Positions 1 to 5,889 of a stretch of DNA of 10,434 bases are shown here, piece by piece. The position numbers and the translations under genes are program-made. Under the pieces are notes generated by a model. It saw nothing but the letters and a program-made list of their open reading frames with translations. It was not told the origin of the DNA and made no database searches. Source of the DNA: Oscillospiraceae bacterium (GTDB taxonomy: Bacteria; Bacillota_A; Clostridia; Oscillospirales; Ruminococcaceae); contig JAFQAF010000053.1 in the NCBI GenBank assembly GCA_017400025.1, positions 1 through 10,434 of the forward strand, in the 5' to 3' direction. How positions within the stretch are numbered: the first letter of the stretch is position 1; the number at the start of each line of letters is the position of its first letter.

Positions 1-313
1 AGTCAGTGCCGGGCTTATAGGCAGCGCATTGCTTATTGTGTGTGCCGTCAGCACTGTTGCTTCTTTTACAATACCTGCTTTTTACGAAGCTGTAATTGTT
101 CTCAGAATAATTTTTATAATCTGTGCCGGTTTTTTCGGCTTGCCCGGAATAGTTTTTGCTGTTATGTTTACAGCTGTAAATATTATCAATGTAAACAGTG
201 ACGGATATGACTATATCAGCACTGCATCACACAAAGACATACCTGCTGCAGACGGCATATTTAAAAACAGCTGGAGAAAATTGCAGGGGAAATCATATAC
301 ACTGAGGAGATAA
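1..313 (+). CDS. Spore germination protein, GerA-type A subunit (3' end only)
   Basis: The window opens inside this gene; only the last 103 or so codons are present, read in the frame starting at base 2. The family forms the A subunit of the inner-membrane germinant receptor (GerA/GerB/GerK type), which with the B and C subunits senses nutrients and triggers endospore germination. The fragment contains the typical C-terminal end: a hydrophobic segment leading into a TIP motif (SFTIPAFYEAVIVLRI), a second long membrane segment (FIICAGFFGLPGIVFAVMF), then a polar tail with an NSWRKLQGK stretch like the family's final 'W..R' region. Those motifs plus the two genes that follow make the assignment firm at family level. 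The N-terminal cytoplasmic domain and start lie upstream. The stop is 4 bases before the next start, so it is co-transcribed with the permease gene. Confidence 0.88.
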   Translation, partial: VSAGLIGSALLIVCAVSTVASFTIPAFYEAVIVLRIIFIICAGFFGLPGIVFAVMFTAVNIINVNSDGYDYISTASHKDIPAADGIFKNSWRKLQGKSYTLRR

Positions 314-317
314 AAAT

Positions 318-1241
318 ATGACAGTCAGACAATATTGGTGTATTTCGTTATGTTTTATGCTGTTCAGCTTTGCGGTATATATTCCGGAGAAACCTGTGAC
401 AGTGCACACGTGTATATTGTCAGCGGTATTGTACTGTGTAATATTTTCAGCAGTTCTGAAAATTATATCTGTTCCGGAAAACAGAATTATATCTGCTGTG
501 ACTGCAGCTTACTTGCTTTTTCTGATGTCAAGGCAGATATATTTGATAAATAATTATCTTGCAATTTATCACCGGAACACCTGGCAGAGCGGCAGTATTT
601 TATTGGTTTTGTTGTTTCTGGGAATGCTGCTTCCATTGAAAGAAAGAGGTATTGGCAGGTTGTCTGATTTTATATTTATTTTTGGAATAGTGTTTGTTGT
701 TCTGATATTTGTCATAAACGGAGATAAATTCAATCCTGTATTTCTGTATCAGGAAGGCAGGCGGGCAAATATAGATATTGGTTATGTAACATTGTTTGAT
801 TTCGTTTTACCTCTTGGAATATGTATTTCAGAAAAGAAGAGGGGGAAAAACAGATATAGCGCACTTTTTATGACGTTTTTTCTTTTAATGATTGTATTTC
901 TTACTGTATTTGCTTATGGATGTATAAAAGGCAATATGCTGTACAGTATTTCACCTTTACAGATCGTTTTTCAGATTTCATCATCCCGGCTTGTAAAAAA
1001 CTATGACGGTATATTTACATTATGTGTCCTGTTTATGTTTTATGGATCAGTTATTCTTATTTATTCTGCATACAGAATGCTTTACTTTGTTCCAAAGAAA
1101 TACAAAGACCGGATTCTGTTTATGCTGATACCGTTTATTGCACTGAACAGATATATAACGGTACAGATGTGGATTATAGTACAGTCTGCAGTTGTTCTGA
1201 TTATTGCAATTGAAAGGAACTGGAATTTTGGGAAAAATTAA
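318..1241 (+). CDS. Spore germination permease, GerAB/ArcD/ProY family (compact)
   Basis: Predicted B subunit of the germinant receptor, an integral membrane protein of the APC transporter superfamily thought to carry the germinant-binding pocket. The 307 residues are strongly hydrophobic; by eye I place about ten membrane segments, near residues 6-22, 28-50, 58-80, 91-105, 113-133, 155-170, 181-203, 231-252, 266-280 and 283-298. The segment around residues 213-250 (SPLQIVFQIS, then a DGIF membrane helix ending in ILIYSAYRM) matches the conserved central part of GerAB proteins. The family is usually about 360-370 residues, so this copy is short, with compact N-terminal helices and tight loops. 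GAGGAG at 304-309 lies 8 bases before ATG. It follows the A subunit by 4 bases and overlaps the C subunit by 14. The germinant cannot be inferred. Family assignment rests on both sequence resemblance and context. Confidence 0.82.
   Translation: MTVRQYWCISLCFMLFSFAVYIPEKPVTVHTCILSAVLYCVIFSAVLKIISVPENRIISAVTAAYLLFLMSRQIYLINNYLAIYHRNTWQSGSILLVLLFLGMLLPLKERGIGRLSDFIFIFGIVFVVLIFVINGDKFNPVFLYQEGRRANIDIGYVTLFDFVLPLGICISEKKRGKNRYSALFMTFFLLMIVFLTVFAYGCIKGNMLYSISPLQIVFQISSSRLVKNYDGIFTLCVLFMFYGSVILIYSAYRMLYFVPKKYKDRILFMLIPFIALNRYITVQMWIIVQSAVVLIIAIERNWNFGKN
1213..1230 (+). promoter_or_regulatory. Ribosome binding site fixing a TTG start for the GerC-type gene
   Basis: AAAGGA at 1213-1218 sits 9 bases before a TTG at 1228-1230. 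Starting there gives a clean lipoprotein signal (MGKIKICILSFIILFFTSC). An alternative in-frame TTG at 1204 would add eight residues, has no visible ribosome site, and would place this site inside the coding sequence, so I prefer 1228. Confidence 0.6.
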
Positions 1242-2109
1242 AATTTGTATTTTATCATTCATAATACTGTTTTTTACTTCCTGCTCTGCAGAACCGGACA
1301 GATTTTATGTAAAAAACGTAATGCTGTCAAAAGAAGAAAATATGTACAGACTTACACTTGTATATTATGATTTCAATTCCGAAAAAGAAAGTTATGAAAA
1401 AGCTGAATATCTTTCTGAAGATATATACAGAGCAGGAATAAAAGCAATGTCCGAAAGAAATTATAATTTCCGCCTGTGCGAAAATATTCTGTTGTCCCCG
1501 GATATATTTTACAGTGATATAAGCAAAGCGGTATATCTGATAAACAGTCTTAAAATATCTATAAATGCCAACGTGGTGTGTTATATAGGGCAGCCTTTGA
1601 CAGAAGATCTGAAACTTGCAGAAACTGATAAAAATCCTCTCAGCAGTATATCATTAAACAGGGACGGTGTTTCAGGTATATTTCCGATAGTAAGTGAAAA
1701 GGGAAGCGGCAGCGGGGCAGTTATTGTATGTAACGGAAAGCCTACAGAAATACTGGATACAAATGAACATGCGGTACTGAAAATGCTGACAAATGTTACA
1801 GACAGGTGTGCACTTTCCTTCCGTGACGGGGAAATGTGGGCAGATATAACAGCGGCAAAAACTTATTTTTCAATCAGAAATAATAAATTATATGTGAATA
1901 TGAATATGAAAATAAAAGAAAGCAAGGGAATAAATAACTCTGTACAAAGCAGAAGCTTATTTAATTCTTTACTTGAAACAGAGATTTCAAATACAATATA
2001 TGAACTGTATGAAAATCTTTCCGCAAACCATATATACAGCCTGCACTGGTACGGAATGCAGAAGGGGATAGAATATTCAGATATAAAAGTAAAGGTCAGA
2101 GCTGTATAA
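1228..2109 (+). CDS. Ger(x)C-type spore germination lipoprotein (divergent, compact)
   Basis: Predicted C subunit of the germinant receptor, a lipoprotein anchored on the outer face of the spore inner membrane. With the TTG start at 1228 the product is 293 residues, against about 370-400 for typical Ger(x)C proteins. Residues 1-19 form a signal peptide ending in the lipobox FTSC, the cysteine being the predicted lipidation site. The usual CWD/CWN motif after the lipobox cysteine is absent: here it reads CSAEPDRFYV. The C-terminal third, with an amphipathic LFNSLLETEISNTIYELYENL helix followed by an HWYGM stretch and a final IKVKVRAV strand, resembles the family's end. Gene order A-B-C and the lipobox carry much of the assignment; sequence similarity alone is weak. 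Base composition is very AT-rich. It overlaps the permease gene by 14 bases, suggesting translational coupling. Confidence 0.68.
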   Translation: MGKIKICILSFIILFFTSCSAEPDRFYVKNVMLSKEENMYRLTLVYYDFNSEKESYEKAEYLSEDIYRAGIKAMSERNYNFRLCENILLSPDIFYSDISKAVYLINSLKISINANVVCYIGQPLTEDLKLAETDKNPLSSISLNRDGVSGIFPIVSEKGSGSGAVIVCNGKPTEILDTNEHAVLKMLTNVTDRCALSFRDGEMWADITAAKTYFSIRNNKLYVNMNMKIKESKGINNSVQSRSLFNSLLETEISNTIYELYENLSANHIYSLHWYGMQKGIEYSDIKVKVRAV

Positions 2110-2112
2110 AAG

Positions 2113-2146
2113 TATATTATGTACAGTGTATACAATATATATTTTT
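2113..2146 (+). terminator. AU-rich hairpin with T-tract after the ger operon
   Basis: The arms 2113-2124 and 2128-2139 can pair at 11 of 12 positions (one G-U pair, one A-C mismatch at 2119/2133) around a 3-base loop, followed by TATTTTT at 2140-2146. It begins 4 bases after the GerC stop and precedes the hprK promoter. The stem has few GC pairs, so if it terminates transcription it is probably inefficient. Pairing is seen; function is inferred. Confidence 0.4.
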
Positions 2147-2149
2147 AAG

Positions 2150-2178
2150 TTGAAAACTTACCCCCGATATTATATAAT
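2150..2178 (+). promoter_or_regulatory. Sigma-A-type promoter upstream of hprK
   Basis: TTGAAA at 2150-2155 and TATAAT at 2173-2178 are separated by exactly 17 bases, close to the housekeeping consensus. Transcription would start near 2185, giving a leader of about 33 bases before the hprK ATG. It lies in the only long intergenic gap of the window and is well placed to drive hprK and the closely packed genes after it. I see no catabolite-repressor-type operator overlapping it. Confidence 0.75.
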
Positions 2179-2205
2179 TATATTATCTATAATTATGTGC
2201 GTTTC

Positions 2206-2220
2206 AGGAGAAGTACTATG
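2206..2220 (+). promoter_or_regulatory. Ribosome binding site fixing the hprK start
   Basis: AGGAG at 2206-2210 is 7 bases before the ATG at 2218. An in-frame GTG at 2197 also opens the frame, but it would put this site inside the gene and has no ribosome site of its own. Starting at 2218 gives 305 residues, which matches the family. Confidence 0.85.
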
Positions 2221-3135
2221 AAATATTTTGTTACGTTGGAAAATTTTATAAAACAGCTCAACCTTGAAATACTCTCTGTTCCTGATGAGACAGACCAGAT
2301 AAAAATCACAAGTACAGAAGTAAACCGTCCTGGTCTGCTTATTTCAGGTTTCAGTGAAAATTTTGAGCCTACAAGAATCCAGATTCTTGGTAAAATGGAA
2401 TTCAGCTATCTGGACAGCCTTGAACAGAATGTGAAAATGGAAAGAATCAATAATCTTTTCTCACGCGGTGTTCCTGCTGTGATTATCACAAGAAATATGC
2501 TGATTTCTTCTGAAATTGTAGAAGCAGCCCGTAAACATAAAATTCCGCTGCTCCGCACCAGTGAAGAAACTTCACAGTTTATGGCAACAGCTATCAGCTA
2601 TCTCAATACAGAGCTGGCCACCCGTGTTACACGTCACGGTGTTCTTATGGAAGTTTACGGCGAAGGCATACTGATTGTAGGTGACAGTGGCGTAGGTAAG
2701 AGTGAAACAGCTATCGAACTTGTAAAACGCGGCCACCGTCTTATTGCAGATGATGCGGTGGAAATCAGACGTCTTTCCAACAAAAAGCTTGTAGGCCAGT
2801 CACCTGCAAATATTCAGAACTTTATCGAACTGCGCGGTGTTGGTATTATCAATATCGCAAGAACCTATGGTGCATCTGCTGTAAAACAGTCACAGGAAAT
2901 AGATATGGTTATCGAACTTGAAAACTGGAAACCTGACAAATCCTATAGCACAACAGGCCTTACTGATGAATACACAGACCTGCTGGGTGTAAGTATTGTC
3001 AAATCCGTTATTCCGGTGCGTCCGGGCCGTAACATTTCCATAGTTATTGAAACAGCGGCTGTTGTTAACAGACAGAAGAAAATGGGCTACTTTGCAGCAC
3101 AGGAACTGCTTGAAAAGCTTGGTATCCAGGCATAA
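2218..3135 (+). CDS. hprK: HPr kinase/phosphorylase
   Basis: Bifunctional enzyme that phosphorylates, and dephosphorylates by phosphorolysis, a serine of the phosphocarrier HPr. In Firmicutes this links glycolytic state (fructose-1,6-bisphosphate, ATP, phosphate) to catabolite repression and sugar uptake; the enzyme is cytoplasmic and usually hexameric. The 305-residue product has the normal two-domain plan: an N-terminal domain (about 1-130) and a C-terminal kinase domain. Visible motifs are TRHGVLMEVYG with the conserved His140, the Walker A loop GDSGVGKS at 155-162 (Lys161), the paired Asp178/Asp179 in ADDAVEI, the family signature IELRGVGIINI at 203-213, and VRPGRN at 267-272. The C-terminal helix NRQKKMGYFAAQEL is also typical. 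Nothing required for activity looks missing. It is the first gene of the downstream block, behind its own promoter. HPr itself is not in the window. Confidence 0.97.
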   Translation: MKYFVTLENFIKQLNLEILSVPDETDQIKITSTEVNRPGLLISGFSENFEPTRIQILGKMEFSYLDSLEQNVKMERINNLFSRGVPAVIITRNMLISSEIVEAARKHKIPLLRTSEETSQFMATAISYLNTELATRVTRHGVLMEVYGEGILIVGDSGVGKSETAIELVKRGHRLIADDAVEIRRLSNKKLVGQSPANIQNFIELRGVGIINIARTYGASAVKQSQEIDMVIELENWKPDKSYSTTGLTDEYTDLLGVSIVKSVIPVRPGRNISIVIETAAVVNRQKKMGYFAAQELLEKLGIQA

Positions 3136-3164
3136 TTTATTATTGATATACAGGAGAAATCATT

Positions 3165-4127
3165 ATGCAGAAATTATATCTTGGTGTTGACCTTGGCGGT
3201 ACAAATATCGCTGCAGGCATTGTTGATGCAGAAGGCAATATCGTTTGTAAAAAAAGTGTAAAAACAAACCTTCCAAAACCGGAAACTTATCTTGAAAAAG
3301 ATATTTTTGATCTTTGCTACAGTCTGTGTGAAGAAAACGGTTATGACATAAACAAAGACATAGTAAGTGTAGGTATAGGAACACCTGGTTCTGTAGACGG
3401 TAAACGCGGCATTGTATGGTCCAACGTTAACTTTGGCTACACCAACTGGATGGTAAAAGATAACCTTTCCAAACTTTTTTCCATTCCGGTACATATTGAA
3501 AATGATGCCAACACAGCCATTGTTGCTGAAGTAATGGCAGGCAATGCAAAGGGATGCAAAGACGCAATGGTTGTTACTCTTGGTACAGGCATTGGCGGCG
3601 GTGCTTTTGTTGGCGGCCAGATTTATGCAGGCCACAACTATGCAGGGCTTGAAGTAGGCCATACAGTAATAGAAATGGATGGCAGACAGTGCAACTGTGG
3701 CCGCAAAGGCTGTTTTGAAAGATATGCATCAGCTTCTGCACTGGCCAGAGATACAAAAGTTGCCATGGAATCAAATCCACAGAGTAAAATGTGGGAAATC
3801 TGCCCGGATATAGAAAAAGTAAATGCAAAAACAGCATTTGACGCTTTCAGAATGGGCGATGCTGCCGGCACAATAGTTGTGAATAACTATATACGCTATC
3901 TTTCAACAGGTCTTATAAATCTTATCAATATTTTCCAGCCGGAAGTGCTCTGCCTTGGTGGCGGTGTTTCAAATGAAAAGGAATTCCTGCTTGACCTCCT
4001 CAGACCATATGTGGACAGTGAAGATTACGCAAGAAATGCGGCTGAAAGAACAAAGATTGTTATTGCAAAATTCAGAAATGATGCCGGTATTATCGGTGCT
4101 GCAATGCTTGGGGTAAACAATGCTTAA
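3165..4127 (+). CDS. ROK-family glucokinase
   Basis: ATP-dependent sugar kinase, most likely making glucose-6-phosphate from intracellular glucose; it acts in the cytosol. At 320 residues it is typical of ROK glucokinases. The N-terminal phosphate loop LGVDLGGTN spans 6-14, and END at 112-114 supplies the presumed catalytic Asp114. TLGTGIGGGAFVGG at 138-151 is the second nucleotide-binding motif. EVGH at 163-166 and CNCGRKGC at 176-183 give the ROK zinc site (His166, Cys176, Cys178, Cys183), followed by FERYASASAL. LGGGVS at 264-269 is the adenosine motif. AGGAGA at 3152-3157 lies 7 bases before ATG. The stop overlaps murB by 8 bases. Glucose is the best-supported substrate by similarity to GlcK, but ROK proteins also include N-acetylglucosamine, mannose and allose kinases, and the neighbouring murB and rapZ make an amino sugar worth testing. 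The gene symbol is left blank for that reason. Confidence 0.9.
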   Translation: MQKLYLGVDLGGTNIAAGIVDAEGNIVCKKSVKTNLPKPETYLEKDIFDLCYSLCEENGYDINKDIVSVGIGTPGSVDGKRGIVWSNVNFGYTNWMVKDNLSKLFSIPVHIENDANTAIVAEVMAGNAKGCKDAMVVTLGTGIGGGAFVGGQIYAGHNYAGLEVGHTVIEMDGRQCNCGRKGCFERYASASALARDTKVAMESNPQSKMWEICPDIEKVNAKTAFDAFRMGDAAGTIVVNNYIRYLSTGLINLINIFQPEVLCLGGGVSNEKEFLLDLLRPYVDSEDYARNAAERTKIVIAKFRNDAGIIGAAMLGVNNA

Positions 4128-5004
4128 AAAGTTTTTATCTGAAAACGGAATTGAGGCTTTCTTTGACGAAAGCCTCAAAAAACACACTACATTCAGGGTA
4201 GGCGGAAATGCAGTCTGCATTGCGGTGCCAGATACAGCCGAAAAGGCTGCATTACTGATTAAATTCCTTAATGCCAATGATATAAAATCATATTATCTGG
4301 GAAACGGGTCAAATGTGATTTTCAGGGATGAAGGCTTTGATGGAGTTATTGTTAAATCCTCCGGTCTGAAGAATATTGAAATATCCGGAAACAGAGTCAT
4401 TGCAGGTGCTGGTGTGCTGATGACAGCCCTGAGCAAAACACTGCAGGAAAACAGTCTCTCCGGCCTGGAATTCTGCTATGGTATTCCAGGTAATGTAGGC
4501 GGCGGTATTTATATGAATGCCGGCGCTTACGGCGGTGAAATTTCATCCTGTCTTAAATCAGTTGTTTATATTGATGAAAACGGCAATATAAAAACAATAG
4601 ATAAGGAAAATTGCCGGTATTCCTACAGACATTCACTGTTTATGGCCAAAAAATGGTTTATTGTATCGGCAGAATTTGAAATGAACAACGGCGACAGCAC
4701 AGAAATGCTTGCTTTTATGGAAGATATAATGCAGAGAAGGCGTGATAAACAACCGCTGGATAAGCCTTCTGCGGGCAGTTCTTTCAAACGCCCGCCGGGA
4801 TCTTTTGCCGCCGCACTCATAGATGAATGTGGGCTTAAAGGCCTTTCTGTAGGCGGTGCCCGGGTAAGTGAAAAGCACGCCGGATTTATAGTGAACAATG
4901 GCGGTGCAACCTGCAAGGATATTATAGATCTTGCAGATAAAGTGGCAGAAATTGTATACAAAGAAAAAGGTGTACAGCTGGAAAAAGAAATGATTATAGT
5001 TTAA
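4120..5004 (+). CDS. murB: UDP-N-acetylenolpyruvoylglucosamine reductase (MurB)
   Basis: FAD-dependent cytoplasmic reductase that converts UDP-GlcNAc-enolpyruvate to UDP-MurNAc with NADPH, the second committed step of peptidoglycan precursor synthesis. The 294 residues carry all expected motifs: HTTFRVGGNA at 22-31; the FAD-binding run from GNGSNV (61-66) to about residue 78; GIPGNVGGG at 121-129 followed by NAGAYGGEI; YSYRHS at 167-172 with the conserved Arg170; AGSSFKRP at 218-225 with the proton-donating serine (Ser220 by alignment to E. coli Ser229); HAGFIVN at 253-259; and Glu290 near the end. The length and the serine are those of the type II enzymes common in Gram-positives. The ATG lies within the last codons of the ROK gene (8-base overlap) with only a GGGG-type ribosome site at 4110-4113, so translational coupling is likely. 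Confidence 0.96.
   Translation: MLKKFLSENGIEAFFDESLKKHTTFRVGGNAVCIAVPDTAEKAALLIKFLNANDIKSYYLGNGSNVIFRDEGFDGVIVKSSGLKNIEISGNRVIAGAGVLMTALSKTLQENSLSGLEFCYGIPGNVGGGIYMNAGAYGGEISSCLKSVVYIDENGNIKTIDKENCRYSYRHSLFMAKKWFIVSAEFEMNNGDSTEMLAFMEDIMQRRRDKQPLDKPSAGSSFKRPPGSFAAALIDECGLKGLSVGGARVSEKHAGFIVNNGGATCKDIIDLADKVAEIVYKEKGVQLEKEMIIV
4151..4178 (+). other. Perfect 11-bp hairpin in the early murB coding sequence
   Basis: TTGAGGCTTTC (4151-4161) and GAAAGCCTCAA (4168-4178) are exact reverse complements around the 6-base loop TTTGAC. It covers codons 11-20 of murB, about 30 bases after the start codon. The downstream bases are A-rich rather than T-rich, and on the opposite strand no T-run follows, so it does not look like an intrinsic terminator. 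Any role in translation rate or mRNA processing is inference. Confidence 0.5.
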
Positions 5005-5019
5005 AAAGGAAGTGAGAAT

Positions 5020-5889
5020 ATGGACTACAGTTTTGTAATAATTACCGGTATGTCCGGTGCCGGAAAGAGTATTTCAGTAAAGGCACTGGAAGATATAGGC
5101 TATTTCTGTATTGACAATATGCCCTCAGCCCTTATTCTCAAACTTCTGGAACTTAAGGATGATTTCTTTTCAAACAACAAAAATGTAGCTTGTGTTGTGG
5201 ATATCAGAAACGGAGAGGATTTCTCCCGGTTGTTGCAATCTATAGAACAGCTCCAGAAAACAGGCTCCTGCAAAATTATTTTTCTTGATGCTCAGGATAA
5301 AATACTCCTTGACCGATACAAGGAAACAAGACGAAAGCACCCGCTTATGCTTCAGAAGGATATGTCTATTGAAGAAGCTGTTGAGCATGAAAGAAAAGTT
5401 CTTCTTCCACTGTACAACCGTGCGGACTACATAGTGGATACGTCCCTTTTTTCCACCTCACAGCTTAAAGAGAGGGTTCTCAGCTATGTGGTAAGCGATA
5501 AAAAACAGGTAATGACAATAGATGTGGTTTCTTTCGGATTCAAATTCGGCGTACCTCTTGATGTAGACGTTATGTTTGATGTGCGCTGTCTTAAAAATCC
5601 GTTCTATATACCTGCGCTGAAAAACCTTACAGGAAATGATAAAGAAGTCAGTGATTTTGTCTTTTCACAGGAAAGCGCAAAACAGCTGTTCAGCCATCAG
5701 GCAGACTTGCTGGATTTTTCACTGCCGCTGTATATACGGGAGGGTAAAAGTCACCTCACAATAGGATACGGCTGCACAGGCGGAAAACACCGCTCTGTTT
5801 CATTCGCAAATGCAATGTTTGACCATATTGCACAGCAGGGCTATCAGGTGCGGGTACACCACAGAGATATAAAAAGGGGAAAAACTTAA
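5020..5889 (+). CDS. rapZ: RNase adapter / nucleotide-binding protein RapZ (YvcJ family)
   Basis: P-loop protein of the RapZ/YvcJ family. In E. coli the protein controls glucosamine-6-phosphate synthase mRNA through small RNAs and RNase E; in B. subtilis YvcJ hydrolyses nucleotides and influences competence. The exact role in Clostridia is less settled. The 289 residues fit the family. The Walker A loop GMSGAGKS is at 10-17 and IDNMP at 31-35. RYKETRRKHPL at 99-109 is conserved. The C-terminal domain holds SFGFKFGVP (171-179), DVRCLKNPFYIPALKNLTG (187-205), GYGCTGGKHRS (249-259), the most conserved stretch, and HRDI (281-284). AAGGA at 5006-5010 lies 9 bases before ATG, 15 bases after murB. 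In most Firmicutes yvcK follows; here whiA starts at the very next base after the stop. Confidence 0.95.
   Translation: MDYSFVIITGMSGAGKSISVKALEDIGYFCIDNMPSALILKLLELKDDFFSNNKNVACVVDIRNGEDFSRLLQSIEQLQKTGSCKIIFLDAQDKILLDRYKETRRKHPLMLQKDMSIEEAVEHERKVLLPLYNRADYIVDTSLFSTSQLKERVLSYVVSDKKQVMTIDVVSFGFKFGVPLDVDVMFDVRCLKNPFYIPALKNLTGNDKEVSDFVFSQESAKQLFSHQADLLDFSLPLYIREGKSHLTIGYGCTGGKHRSVSFANAMFDHIAQQGYQVRVHHRDIKRGKT

Noticed and set aside
2197..2217. Upstream GTG start for hprK
   Set aside because: It has no ribosome site of its own and would bury the good AGGAG site; the ATG at 2218 gives the standard N-terminus and length.
3174..3662. Minus-strand open frame of about 162 codons
   Set aside because: It is antisense to the conserved ROK motifs and has cysteine-, phenylalanine- and tyrosine-rich content typical of a shadow frame.
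4207..4221. Short 6-bp inverted repeat with a 3-base loop in murB
   Set aside because: Too short to stand out from chance.
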